A stretch of 64,000 bases of DNA, from positions 62,001 to 126,000 of the forward strand of contig JAHFED010000004.1 in the NCBI GenBank assembly GCA_023248635.1, in the 5' to 3' direction. Position numbers and translations under genes: made by a program. Origin of the DNA: Myxococcales bacterium. GTDB taxonomy: Bacteria; Myxococcota; UBA727; VGSZ01. Shown here in pieces: positions 43,065 to 52,200 of this stretch (positions are counted from its first letter, which is position 1; every line of letters starts with the position of its first letter). A model generated the notes under the pieces. It was not told where the DNA came from. It did no database searches and was given only the letters and a program-made list of their open reading frames with translations.

Positions 43065-44764
43065 GGGCTTCTCCGGCGCAGGCGACTGAGGCCGAGCTGG
43101 GCCACGAGTACGAAGGCCACCAACAACGACGACAAGGCCATGGCTTGCTGGGGGTCGCCGTAGTCGTAGAGGGAGAACAAGACCACGCCGAGGGTCTGGG
43201 TGCCGGGTGCTTGCAAGAGCACGCTCATGGTCAGCTCGGTGAAGCAGGGCAGGGCGATGGCGACGGCGGCGGCCACGAGGTGGGCCCGCAGCAAAGGCAG
43301 GGTGACGTCGACGAAGGCCTGGCCGGCCGGGGCGCCGCTGGTGCGGGCTGCTTCTTCGAGGGAGGGGTGCACCTGGCCCAAGGCGACGTCGACGGCGCGC
43401 AGTCCCAGGGCCGCGTGCTTGATGGCGTAGGCGATCAGCACCAGGGCCGTGCTGCCACCCAACACCAGAGCCAAGGTGAGCCGTTCGGCGACGATGACGC
43501 GGATCTCCTGCGAAAAGGCCAGCACCAGCCCGACGGCGACGATGGTCCCCGGCAACGCATACACGAGCTCGGCGGTCAGGCGAGTCGCCTGCAAGGCCCG
43601 TCGCAACCGTCCTGTCGATCGCTGCAGCGCGGTGCCGATAACGACGCTGGCGACGACGACGACGATGGCGGCTCCGGCTGCGAGCCACAGGCTGTCGAAG
43701 GCCGCGTGCTGCACATCGGCGCGCGCGAGCACGCGACGCACATGCACGAGGCCGAAGTTGTCGATGACGACGCCTGCTCCGGCGATCTTCAGCAGGCCTT
43801 GCAGCACCAGGGCCAGCAGGGGTGCGACGACGAGGATCACGATGACCGACCAAGCCAGCACCGCGACCGGGAGGCGCCAGCGCTGCAGGGGCAGGGTTTG
43901 CGGACGGGCCGCTTTGCCGGCGACGACGACGACGTTCTTGCCTCTCACGAGGACCGCCGGGAGCGCGAAGGCCACGCCGGCCATGAGCGCGAGGGCCAAG
44001 GACAAGCCCAAGGCCTCGCGGAGATCGGTCGCTCCGCCCGACTGCAGGGCCACCGCGATGCGAGCGGTGACGACGACGACGGGGGGATCGGCGGACAACC
44101 CCAAAAGCACCGGCACGCCCCACGAGGCAGCGGCCGCGACAAAAACCAGGGCCAGCGACGACAGCAACGAGGGCAGGGTCAGGGGCAAGGTGTGATCGAG
44201 CAGCGCCCGCAGTGGGGAGGCGCCGGCGGTGCGCGCGGCTTCTTCGAGGGAGCCATCAATGACCGACAGCGCTGCCCGCAAACGCAGCACGACCAAGGGC
44301 AGAAACGCGACCCCCAAGACGACGACGATACCGCCCCGGCTGTCGACGTCGCCGCCCCACAAGGTGGTCAGGGGAGCCAGGCCGATGCGATCGTCGAAAA
44401 GCGCGCGAAAAGCGAAGGCCAAAATGTACGGCGGAATGGCCAAAGGCAGCGCGCCCAGAGCCCCCAGGGCCCGCGCCCCGGGTACATCGGTGCGCTCGAC
44501 CAAGAGAGCCAGAGGCACGCCGACGACGGCGGCGACGACGACGGCACCGGCTGAGACCACGACGCTCTCGCGCAGCGCCAACAGGTTCTTGGTCTGACAT
44601 ACCGCGGTCAAGGCGTCGAAGTTGAGCGAGCCTGGCAGGCCCACGGCAATCCCCAGCAGCAGCAGCAGCGGCAGCAGGGCAAAGACGACGACGGCGGCGC
44701 AGGCGACGACGACGACGGCGCTGACCAACTTGGCCGCCCCCCCTGAGGGCAAAGAACTGCTCAT
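43061..44764 (-). CDS. Fused two-domain ABC permease (Fe3+/FbpB-type)
   Basis: 567 residues with about twelve membrane helices in two homologous halves. Each half has the ABC permease EAA loop: SLEEAARTAGASPLRALLDHTLP and SLEEAARTSGAPAGQAFVDVTLP, 285 residues apart, as in FbpB/AfuB iron permeases. It follows the binding protein, overlapping its stop as ATGA. No ATPase gene is in the window. Codons 2-13 (SSSLPSGGAAKL) lie on a family B repeat, so the extreme N-terminus may be repeat-derived. Confidence 0.88.
   Translation of the reverse strand: MSSSLPSGGAAKLVSAVVVVACAAVVVFALLPLLLLLGIAVGLPGSLNFDALTAVCQTKNLLALRESVVVSAGAVVVAAVVGVPLALLVERTDVPGARALGALGALPLAIPPYILAFAFRALFDDRIGLAPLTTLWGGDVDSRGGIVVVLGVAFLPLVVLRLRAALSVIDGSLEEAARTAGASPLRALLDHTLPLTLPSLLSSLALVFVAAAASWGVPVLLGLSADPPVVVVTARIAVALQSGGATDLREALGLSLALALMAGVAFALPAVLVRGKNVVVVAGKAARPQTLPLQRWRLPVAVLAWSVIVILVVAPLLALVLQGLLKIAGAGVVIDNFGLVHVRRVLARADVQHAAFDSLWLAAGAAIVVVVASVVIGTALQRSTGRLRRALQATRLTAELVYALPGTIVAVGLVLAFSQEIRVIVAERLTLALVLGGSTALVLIAYAIKHAALGLRAVDVALGQVHPSLEEAARTSGAPAGQAFVDVTLPLLRAHLVAAAVAIALPCFTELTMSVLLQAPGTQTLGVVLFSLYDYGDPQQAMALSSLLVAFVLVAQLGLSRLRRRSP
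44726..44758. repeat. Family B repeat at the permease start
   Basis: The sequence TTGGCCGCCCCCCCTGAGGG with flanks matches the reverse complement of the B element at 17418-17448 except for the central GC block and an extra base. It covers codons 3-13 of the permease. Confidence 0.65.
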
Positions 44765-45885
44765 GGGGCGAGCCCACGCTCCAGGACGTCGAGCACGGCG
44801 CGGCGATCGGCGGCCACGCGATCGAGCAAAGCGCTGTCGGGGGGGCGCTTTTGCAGCAGCTCGGCCAGGGTGGGGACGTCGCCGGCGGGTGGCGGCAAGC
44901 GGGGATCCACGGCGTGCATGTTGCCGGCGGGTCCACGCATCAAGGCTTGACCGGCGGGGGAAAGCACCAGGTCGACGACGACGCGGGCGGCGCTCGGGTT
45001 TCGCGTGTCGGCCAAGATCGCAATGTCGCCAGCGACGACGACGGCGCCATCGCTGGGGATCACGAAGCCCACCGGTTCTCCGCGTGCTCGGGCCGCCAAC
45101 ACATTTTCGAGCAGCACCACGCCAAAGCGACGTTCGCCAGCGAGCACCTTCTGCAACACCACGCTGTTGCCGCCCGCGATGGACGCCCCGCGTGCGCGCA
45201 GGCGGCCCAAGAACGAGACGTCGCCGCCGCCGACGGACACTGCCGTCATGAAGGCGGTGCCCGACGAGAGGGGATCGCCCAGCGCGGTGTCTTTGGCGGG
45301 GGCATCGTCGTCGAGCAGCAGACGCGCAAACGACGTCGGCACCTCGGCGGCTTTGGTCTTGTTGCTGTGAAAAGCGATGACCATGGTCGAGATGCGGGCG
45401 GCGCAAAAGGCGTTGTCGAGGTCGACGAGGCTGCGATCGATGGGCGTGGCCAAAGGCGAGGCATAGGGCAGCAGCTGTTTCTCGCTCTTGAGTCGTCGAT
45501 AGAGGAAGGGATCGCTGACCAAGAGCACGTCGGCGCCGGCCTTGCCGCTCTTCAGGTCGGCGTCGAGACGCGCGGCAACCTTCTCGCTGCCGCCCTGAAA
45601 CACCACGAGCTCGACGCCGGGCAACTGCTGCTTCGCCAGCGCCTCCAAGCCATCGGTGACCTCGCGGTAGGCCGACGTGTAGAGCACCACCTTGCCGCGC
45701 GGACCTTCGCTGCCCGTCGTCGTCGCCGTCACCGGAGCGCCGATCTCGATGCGACAGCCGCCCACCAGCGCGAGGGCCGCCACGAGCAGGGATCGAAGCA
45801 GCGCAGGACGTCGTCGCAGCGCGGCCCCCTTGCCCCCCAACATCGGGGGGTGAGGCGGCCGGGTCGAAGGGGAAACCACGCGCAC
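44761..45885 (-). CDS. ABC substrate-binding lipoprotein (FbpA/thiamine-type)
   Basis: 374 residues from a GTG at 45885 with GGAG eight bases upstream and three bases after the rsmB stop. The lipobox is ALVGGC. The fold is type 2 PBP: VVLYTSAYREVTDGLEALAKQ, VFQGGSEKVAARLDADLKSGKAGADVLLVSDP, FHSNKT, and FVIPSDGAVVVAGDIAIL followed by ARVVVDLVLSPAGQALM, as in iron(III) and related binding proteins. It works with the fused permease downstream. The metal or substrate is not determined by sequence. Confidence 0.85.
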   Translation of the reverse strand: MRVVSPSTRPPHPPMLGGKGAALRRRPALLRSLLVAALALVGGCRIEIGAPVTATTTGSEGPRGKVVLYTSAYREVTDGLEALAKQQLPGVELVVFQGGSEKVAARLDADLKSGKAGADVLLVSDPFLYRRLKSEKQLLPYASPLATPIDRSLVDLDNAFCAARISTMVIAFHSNKTKAAEVPTSFARLLLDDDAPAKDTALGDPLSSGTAFMTAVSVGGGDVSFLGRLRARGASIAGGNSVVLQKVLAGERRFGVVLLENVLAARARGEPVGFVIPSDGAVVVAGDIAILADTRNPSAARVVVDLVLSPAGQALMRGPAGNMHAVDPRLPPPAGDVPTLAELLQKRPPDSALLDRVAADRRAVLDVLERGLAP

Positions 45886-45888
45886 CTC

Positions 45889-47166
45889 TCAGCTCCGGAC
45901 GAGGTGAGCGATGAAGAAGCCGTCGCAGCGGGGGGGCAAGAGGTGCACGTCGGGCTTGGCGCGCTGGACGCCTTTGCCAACGACGCTATCGACGACGTCT
46001 TCGTTTTCGGCGCGCAGCAGGGAGCAGGTCGCGTAGACGACGGCGCCACCGGCTTTGACCAGGGTCAGCGCGCTTGCCAGTAAGGAGCGCTGCAGCTCGA
46101 CCAGGGGAGGCAGGTCTTCTTCGACGAGGCGCAGGGCCAGATCGGGCGCGCGGCGCAGGGTGCCAGTGCCGCTGCAGGGCGCATCCACGAGCACACGATC
46201 GAACGACGCCGGCAAGAAGGGCGCACGCAAGCCATCGGCGACGACGCCGAGTACCTGGGCGGGCAGGCTCTTGAGCAAGCGGCCGCCGTCGACGTCCGCA
46301 GCGACGACGTCGGCGCCTCCCAGGGATAAGAGGCGCGCCTTGCCGCCACCGCCCGCGCACAGATCGAGCACGCGTTCTCCGGCGACGGCGCCGACGGCGA
46401 GGCCCACCGCTTGGCTGCCATCGTCCATGGGCCAGCAGGCAGCAGCGACGGCGGCGGGCAGCTTGGCCCAGGAGAAGCGGCCTTCGACGACGCGCACCCC
46501 CAGCGGGGAGAAAGAGGAAGGCACCCCGGTGGCTCCTTGCGCACGCAAGGCCGCGATGACGTCGTCTCTCGAGAGGCGGCGGGGATCGATGCACAAGACC
46601 GGCACCGCCGGCGTCGCCAGGGCTTCGATCAAGGCGGGGGCGTCGACGCCGAAGCCGGCTTCGAGGCGTCGGCGCAACCAGGTGGGCAGGGAGCTTGGCA
46701 GGTGGAGGCCGGTCGCCGCGGCGTCTTGCACGAGCGCGCGCAGCACGTCGGGCAGGGCGGTGAGGGCCCGCGCGTCGACGTCGACGCCGTTGGCGATGCC
46801 GGCCAGGCAAAGGGCGCAGAGGTCCAGCAGACGACGTCGTGGCACTGTGCCGCGCTCGTGGGAGACGGCGTCGTCGATGAGTCCCTGCACGGTGCGCGCG
46901 TGGCGGGCCCAGCAGAAGACGAGATCTCCCGTGACGCGGCGCTCGCGCGGTCCGAGATGGCGCTCTCTGGCGACGTCGGCGACGACGCGGTCGAGGGGTT
47001 CACCGGCCGCCCGCTGCCGGGCCATGACGTCGAGGGCCGCCTGCAGCACCAGGGGCAGGGCGTTGGTTTCGCTGAGAACCCGTTCGCGGCCCTGGGCCAG
47101 TCGCGCGGTGGTCTGGAAGGGGCCGTTGGGCGCCTGCCTCGACGATTGCTTGCTTCGATGGCGCAT
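45889..47166 (-). CDS. rsmB: RsmB-like 16S rRNA (cytosine-C5) methyltransferase
   Basis: 425 residues. An N-terminal NusB-like helical domain (35-165) is followed by the Sun/NOL1 methylase: motif I DLCAGGGGKARLLSLG, DAPCSGTGTLRRAPDL (motif IV Cys) and YATCSLLRAENE (catalytic Cys). RsmB methylates C967 of 16S rRNA in E. coli. The ATG at 47166 has AGGA upstream. A repeat D hairpin lies directly before the Shine-Dalgarno in the leader. First gene of a four-gene operon with a transporter. Confidence 0.92.
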   Translation of the reverse strand: MRHRSKQSSRQAPNGPFQTTARLAQGRERVLSETNALPLVLQAALDVMARQRAAGEPLDRVVADVARERHLGPRERRVTGDLVFCWARHARTVQGLIDDAVSHERGTVPRRRLLDLCALCLAGIANGVDVDARALTALPDVLRALVQDAAATGLHLPSSLPTWLRRRLEAGFGVDAPALIEALATPAVPVLCIDPRRLSRDDVIAALRAQGATGVPSSFSPLGVRVVEGRFSWAKLPAAVAAACWPMDDGSQAVGLAVGAVAGERVLDLCAGGGGKARLLSLGGADVVAADVDGGRLLKSLPAQVLGVVADGLRAPFLPASFDRVLVDAPCSGTGTLRRAPDLALRLVEEDLPPLVELQRSLLASALTLVKAGGAVVYATCSLLRAENEDVVDSVVGKGVQRAKPDVHLLPPRCDGFFIAHLVRS

Positions 47167-47175
47167 GGTTGTCCT

Positions 47176-47234
47176 GGTTCAAGACGCGCCAGCGTCTGGA
47201 ACCATCAGAACTTCAAGACGCTGGCGCGTCTTCC
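47176..47234. repeat. Repeat D, two hairpins in a divergent region
   Basis: Hairpin 47176-47203 has 12-bp arms GGTTCAAGACGC/GCGTCTGGAACC with one mismatch and a GCCA loop. Hairpin 47212-47232 is in the other orientation (loop TGGC) with seven clean base pairs. This is the only D array between divergent genes. Confidence 0.85.
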
Positions 47235-47322
47235 CTGGCGGTCTGGCGGATCGCTCAGAGGGGGGCAACGTCTTGCCGTGGCGCACGACGCCGATGCAGA
47301 GTGCCTGCGTGGAGGCCGGGTT

Positions 47323-49104
47323 TTGGAACGCAGCATCCTGATCGTCGATGAAGACGACCTCCGTCGACGCGCCATTGCCAGCAGCCTGGCCGCGCGGGGG
47401 CAGCGCTACTTCGACGTCGGCGACGCCATCGCCGCCATGGCGGCCCTGGGCCGGGCCGACTTCGGCGCCGTTTTGGCCGCAGAAGGGCGTCGCACTCTTT
47501 CGTTGCGTGGGCTCTGCCAGCTCGCTCGCAAGCGCCACCCCGACATCATGTTGCTGGTGCTGCCGAAGGCTGAGTCCGACGTGGCCGCCGTCCGCGTCGT
47601 GCTCGAGCTCCCCGTTCAGATGCTCGACCCCCAGCTCTCGGCGGAGCGACTGGTCACCGACCTGCTAAAACGCACCGACACCGAAGCAATCGAAGAAGTC
47701 GAAGCCGTCGACGTCACCACCCTTGGCTTTGCGGCCTTGCCGGGCACAGAGCCCGGCACCCCCTCGTTCAACCCCTTCGACGGACCGTCCACCGACGACG
47801 TCGTCGGCGTCTTTGATTCCATTCCGCGCGTCGACATCCCCACGTTGCTGGCCCACTCGACGCCGCCCGTGCGCCGCGCCGGATTGACGCCGTCGCCGCT
47901 GGATTTCTCGGCGCTGGAGCTGTCTGCGACGCCCGCCGCTGTCGTGGTGGAGGCCACGCGCCCCGACGCGCGCCTGCCGGGATCGACGACGCAGCAAACC
48001 GAAGTGCACCTCGACGGCCACTTCGAAGACGTCGACGGCGGCGCTGGCGCTGCGCTCTTGATGGGCCTGTTCGCGCAGGAGATGACCGGTCGCCTCGTGG
48101 TCAAAGACGGCGAAGCCCAGGGCACCCTCTACGTGTACCGCGGTGAGCCCGTGTGGGCCGACGACCCCGAAGGCGACGCCGGTCTCTACCGCAAGCTCGT
48201 GCAAAAGACCTTTCTCAAGCCCGACGTCGCCGTCGACGCCGTCGCCGATGGGCAGCTCCTGGGCTCGCTGATGCAGCGCGGGTTGCTGACTGGTGCCCAG
48301 ATGCACGACTTCATGCGCGAGGTGGTGCGCGATCGGGTCATCGGCTTCGCGGTGCAGAGCCAGGGCACCTACCGCTTCAACGAGGACAAGGCCTTTCTCG
48401 ACACCGCCCCGCTGCTGAAGGTGAACCCCTTCGGCCTCATCCTGGATTCTCGTCGTCGACGCTTGCCGCCGCCGGCCTTGCTGGCCCTGGGTTCGGAGCT
48501 CGAGAGTAAATACCTCGTGCCCCAACCCGCGCTGCACGCCGCGAGCGAGAAGCTGCGTCCTTTTGTGCGGGGACAAAAGGCCAGCGACGTCATCGACGGC
48601 ACCAAGCTCGTGAAGGATTTCTGGGCCACCGTAGGCCTCGACCCCTTCATGGGATCCCTGGTCGTCGTCGTCATGCGCGACGCCAAGCTGGTGAGCCTCG
48701 AAGATCAGCCTTCGGCCCGCGGGCTGGAGCTGGCCGAGCTCTCCTTCGTCGGCGAGCATTCGCTGGAGATCATCATCGCCGACAGCGAGCAGCAGCCGTT
48801 GCCGGCGACGTCGGAAGAGGAGGAGAAGGGGCGCGAGGACATCTTCACCCTCTACATGCGTCTCAAGCCGCTCACCCAACCGCGTCAAGTGCTCGGGGTC
48901 GGGATTGAGGCTGACGCCGCCGCCGTCGACGCGGCCTACCAGCAACGCCTGGCCGAGCTCGATCCGCGCCGCATCCCGGAGGGTTCCGCCCAACACCTGT
49001 TGGCCCAGCGCATCGACGAGCTTCGTCGCAAGGTCACCAGCGCCTACCAAACCTTGAAGCTGCAGGTTCCCGGATCCACCGACAGCGGCGGCAATCCTTT
49101 TTAG
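47323..49104 (+). CDS. Receiver-like, PATAN/DUF4388 and J-domain-like protein
   Basis: 593 residues from TTG at 47323; GGAGG lies seven bases upstream, and longer frames run antisense to rsmB. An N-terminal receiver-like domain (2-115; SILIVDEDDLRRR) appears to lack the phospho-Asp, with Glu-Gly at that place. Residues 235-385 are a PATAN/DUF4388 domain (LLMGLFAQEMTGRLVVKDG, TYRFNEDK). The last 70 residues resemble a J domain (LGVGIEADAAAVDAAYQQR) without the HPD motif. Likely an adaptor in a signalling or motility pathway. Confidence 0.75.
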   Translation: MERSILIVDEDDLRRRAIASSLAARGQRYFDVGDAIAAMAALGRADFGAVLAAEGRRTLSLRGLCQLARKRHPDIMLLVLPKAESDVAAVRVVLELPVQMLDPQLSAERLVTDLLKRTDTEAIEEVEAVDVTTLGFAALPGTEPGTPSFNPFDGPSTDDVVGVFDSIPRVDIPTLLAHSTPPVRRAGLTPSPLDFSALELSATPAAVVVEATRPDARLPGSTTQQTEVHLDGHFEDVDGGAGAALLMGLFAQEMTGRLVVKDGEAQGTLYVYRGEPVWADDPEGDAGLYRKLVQKTFLKPDVAVDAVADGQLLGSLMQRGLLTGAQMHDFMREVVRDRVIGFAVQSQGTYRFNEDKAFLDTAPLLKVNPFGLILDSRRRRLPPPALLALGSELESKYLVPQPALHAASEKLRPFVRGQKASDVIDGTKLVKDFWATVGLDPFMGSLVVVVMRDAKLVSLEDQPSARGLELAELSFVGEHSLEIIIADSEQQPLPATSEEEEKGREDIFTLYMRLKPLTQPRQVLGVGIEADAAAVDAAYQQRLAELDPRRIPEGSAQHLLAQRIDELRRKVTSAYQTLKLQVPGSTDSGGNPF

Positions 49105-49118
49105 CGGCCTGGGACACC

Positions 49119-49172
49119 GAATTGGCCGCCCGGCCCGAGGGCACAGAATTGGCCGCCCGGCCCGAGGGCACA
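49119..49172. repeat. Two tandem 27-base family B repeats
   Basis: Two identical 27-base units, 49119-49145 and 49146-49172, each with the core GGCCGCCCGGCC and ending GAGGGCACA. Fifteen bases separate the first from the preceding stop. Translation of the frame through it gives LAARPEGTE repeats. Confidence 0.92.
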
Positions 49173-49205
49173 GAATTTCCGCTGGGCTTGAGGCACATTC
49201 GGGGG

Positions 49206-52200
49206 ATGCGCAGCTCTCGCCTCTTCACTCCCCTGCTGATCGTCACCCTCTCGCTGGGCTGCTTCGAGCTCGATCGCACCCAGGGCACGGTGCCGGGAGA
49301 CATCGCCGGGCGGGGCGTGCGCGTGGACCTCGAGGAGGGGGCGGCCTTCGTCAAAGTGCAGACCGTCGGCAGCACGCTCCGGCGCAGCGGCGACGACGAC
49401 GGCGCTTTCCGACTCTCGGGGCTGCCGCCCGGGCGCTTCGATCTGCGGCTCATCGACGACAAAAACGGCGATGGCTGGACCGACCGGGGCGCCATCGCCT
49501 CGGGAGTGTTGCCCAGCCTCCCCGATGGGCGCCCTGGTTTCCTCCTCCTGGGTGACATCGACCTCGACGGCAGCTTCGGCCTGCGCGGCAGCGCCTTGCA
49601 GCCTGCCGCCGAACCCGCCGACCCCGCCGTCCCCGTCGACGACGCCTTCGTGGTCCGGGTCTATGCGCTGCGGGGCACGTGTTTGCCCGTCGATGACAGC
49701 GTCGTCGCCGACACCAGCGGCGGCCCCTGCAGCGCCGAAGACATCAGCCGCATCGAGCTCGGCAACGACGGAGAGACCGCAGCTGACAGCGCGGGTGCTT
49801 GGCAGCTGACGCGGCTGCAGGCGGGCACGGTCGACATCGTCGCCCTGCTCTACCAGCGCGCGGCGGGGGGCGCTCTGGGTCCCGTCGTCGACGTCGAAGG
49901 CCCCTTCCCCTTTGTCGGTGAGGCCGACGGCAGCGAGACCCCGCGCAGCGATGGTCCCACTTTCGTGTTCGACGGCGTGCCGATCATTCCCGCCATCGTC
50001 GAGCTGGTGTTTTCCGCCGCCCTCGCGAACAACGCCTTTGCGGTCTTTGCTCCACCGGGCAGCGTGATCGCCGGCTGCGACGACGCCAAGGCCACGCCCG
50101 CGCCGGCCATCGTCGTCGACCTCGACGAAGGCGCCACCACCGCGCGGGTCAGCGATCTGCCGCCGGGGCCCTACGAGGTCGTCGTCTGCAGCGGCGAGCA
50201 GCGGGGCAGCTTGAGCAACGGACCCATCGCGCTGCCGACGCCCGTCGATGCCATTCCGGCCCAATGGCCCGTGGTGCTGCTCGACCTCGATCCTTGCCCC
50301 GAGGGCGTCGACGAACGCGACTGCGACGGCGACGGCTTGCTCTCTCTGCCCCTGTCCCGCATCGCCGAGCTGCGCGCGACCTGTACCGACAGCTGTTTCC
50401 CTGCGGGCTCGGCCCTTGACTCCCTGGGTGAAAACCTCGGCAAGCGCACCTGCACGATCGGCGACGACACCTTCGACTGCGACGACGACAGCGACGGTCA
50501 GCCCGACATCACCGAGCCCGCCCTGTGCATCGGCATCGGCCGCGGCACCGACCTCGACGGCGACAACCTCTGCAGCAACGAAGACCCCTTCCCCCAGTGC
50601 GCGGCCAACGATCCCGTGGCCTGCGTGGCCGGCGCCGAAGAGATCGACCCCGTGGTCGTCGACGACGCTCCCAACCTCGGCTTCGGCGTCGTCCGCGCCG
50701 GGCCGGTGTTGCCCGGTGGCTTGATCGGTCAGGTGGTGCTCGCCAACTTTTCGGTCAAGAGGTTTGCCGTGGTCCTCGGCCTGGTGAGTGCCGGCGGCAT
50801 CGGGCTCGACGCCATCGTCGGCATCGACCTCAGCGACCACAGCCTCGTGGCCCTGGGCACCTTTACCGGGGGAGGCCAACCCGCGGGTCCGCGCAGCCGC
50901 TTTGCGGTGGCCACCGTCGGCAGCGTTCCGATCATCATTGGCGGGCGCGCCAACAACGCCGGCGTCGATTTCGCGCTGGGCGACGTTGCCTCCGTCGCCC
51001 TGGACGCCATAGGGAGCGACGCCTCGACGCAATTCGCCCCCGTCAATCCCGAGCGCCCGGTGGTGCTGAACACGCCGCGTTTCGACGCCACAGCCCTCGC
51101 AATCCAAGGTGATCGCGTGCTCGCCGTGGTCGGCGGCACGGACAACGATGGCGCCCTCGTCGTCAACGACGGCATCGAGACGCACGCCCTCGGCGCTGCC
51201 CCCCCGCCCCCCACCTTCACCCGGCTGGGGCTGCCGCGCGCCCTCGCGTCGGTGGCTGAACGGCAAGTCCCAGCGCCCGATTCCACCGATCCCGACGAGA
51301 CCCATCTGGTGGTCATCGGCGGTGAGACCGCCGGAGGGCCGACCAGCTCCGTCGAGAGCTTCAAGCTGGACCCAGCGAGCACCGAGCTCACCCCCGACCC
51401 CGACCCGGTGGTCCCCCAACTGAATGCGCCGCACGCGCACCACACCTTCCACGAGCTGGAGCCGGTGAGTGGTGAGGTCGTCTTCGTCGTCGCCGGCGGC
51501 GACGGCTCCACCACCTGGGAGGTCTGGCGGCCCGGTGACGCCACATGGACGAGCAACCCCTTGAGGGTGGCGCGTACCCGCCACGCCAGCGTGGTGCTCC
51601 CCGATGGCCGCATCCTCCTCGTCGGCGGCAACGATCCCGCGACCGGGCAGCCCCTGACGTCGACCGAGCTCCTCGACGCCACCACCGGCACCAGCGTGCT
51701 TGGCACCAGCCTCAGCGTCGCCCGCGGCACGCCCAGCGCCGTCACCGACGACGACGGCCAAGTGCTGATCGTCGGCGGCATCGACGCGGCGGGCCAGCCC
51801 CTGGACAGCACCGAGATCTTCGACATCCGCCGAACCATCGCCGCACCCCACGACACCGTCGCCCGCCCCGAGGTCACGGGTTGCCGGCAGAGCGCCATCA
51901 GCGACGACGGCCTCATCGCAGCGCTGCGCTGTGATCTGCCCCCGGCCTTTCTCGGCGTCATCGACGAAGATCCCCTCACCTCGGAGATCCTGCTGGTCGA
52001 TGTCGTCCTGGGCAGCGCGCTCTGCGTGACCTGCACCGAGGGCGTTGCACACGGGGCCCTCTACGACGACGTGCTGCTCGATGCCCAGGGCGGCGTCGTC
52101 TTCGCGTCGGCGCACTCATTCGCCGATGGCGAGTTCGAGATCGACGACAACGGCCTCCCCGATTTGTACGTCGTGGGGACCTTCCCGCCTGCGGGCCTGT

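Noticed and set aside
46411-47322. N-terminal extension of the PATAN protein
   Set aside because: It is antisense to rsmB. TTG at 47323 has a GGAGG site and starts the receiver-like fold.
49122-49205. Start of the giant lipoprotein at TTG 49122
   Set aside because: The extra codons only translate family B repeats and would put a non-signal stretch before the lipoprotein signal.
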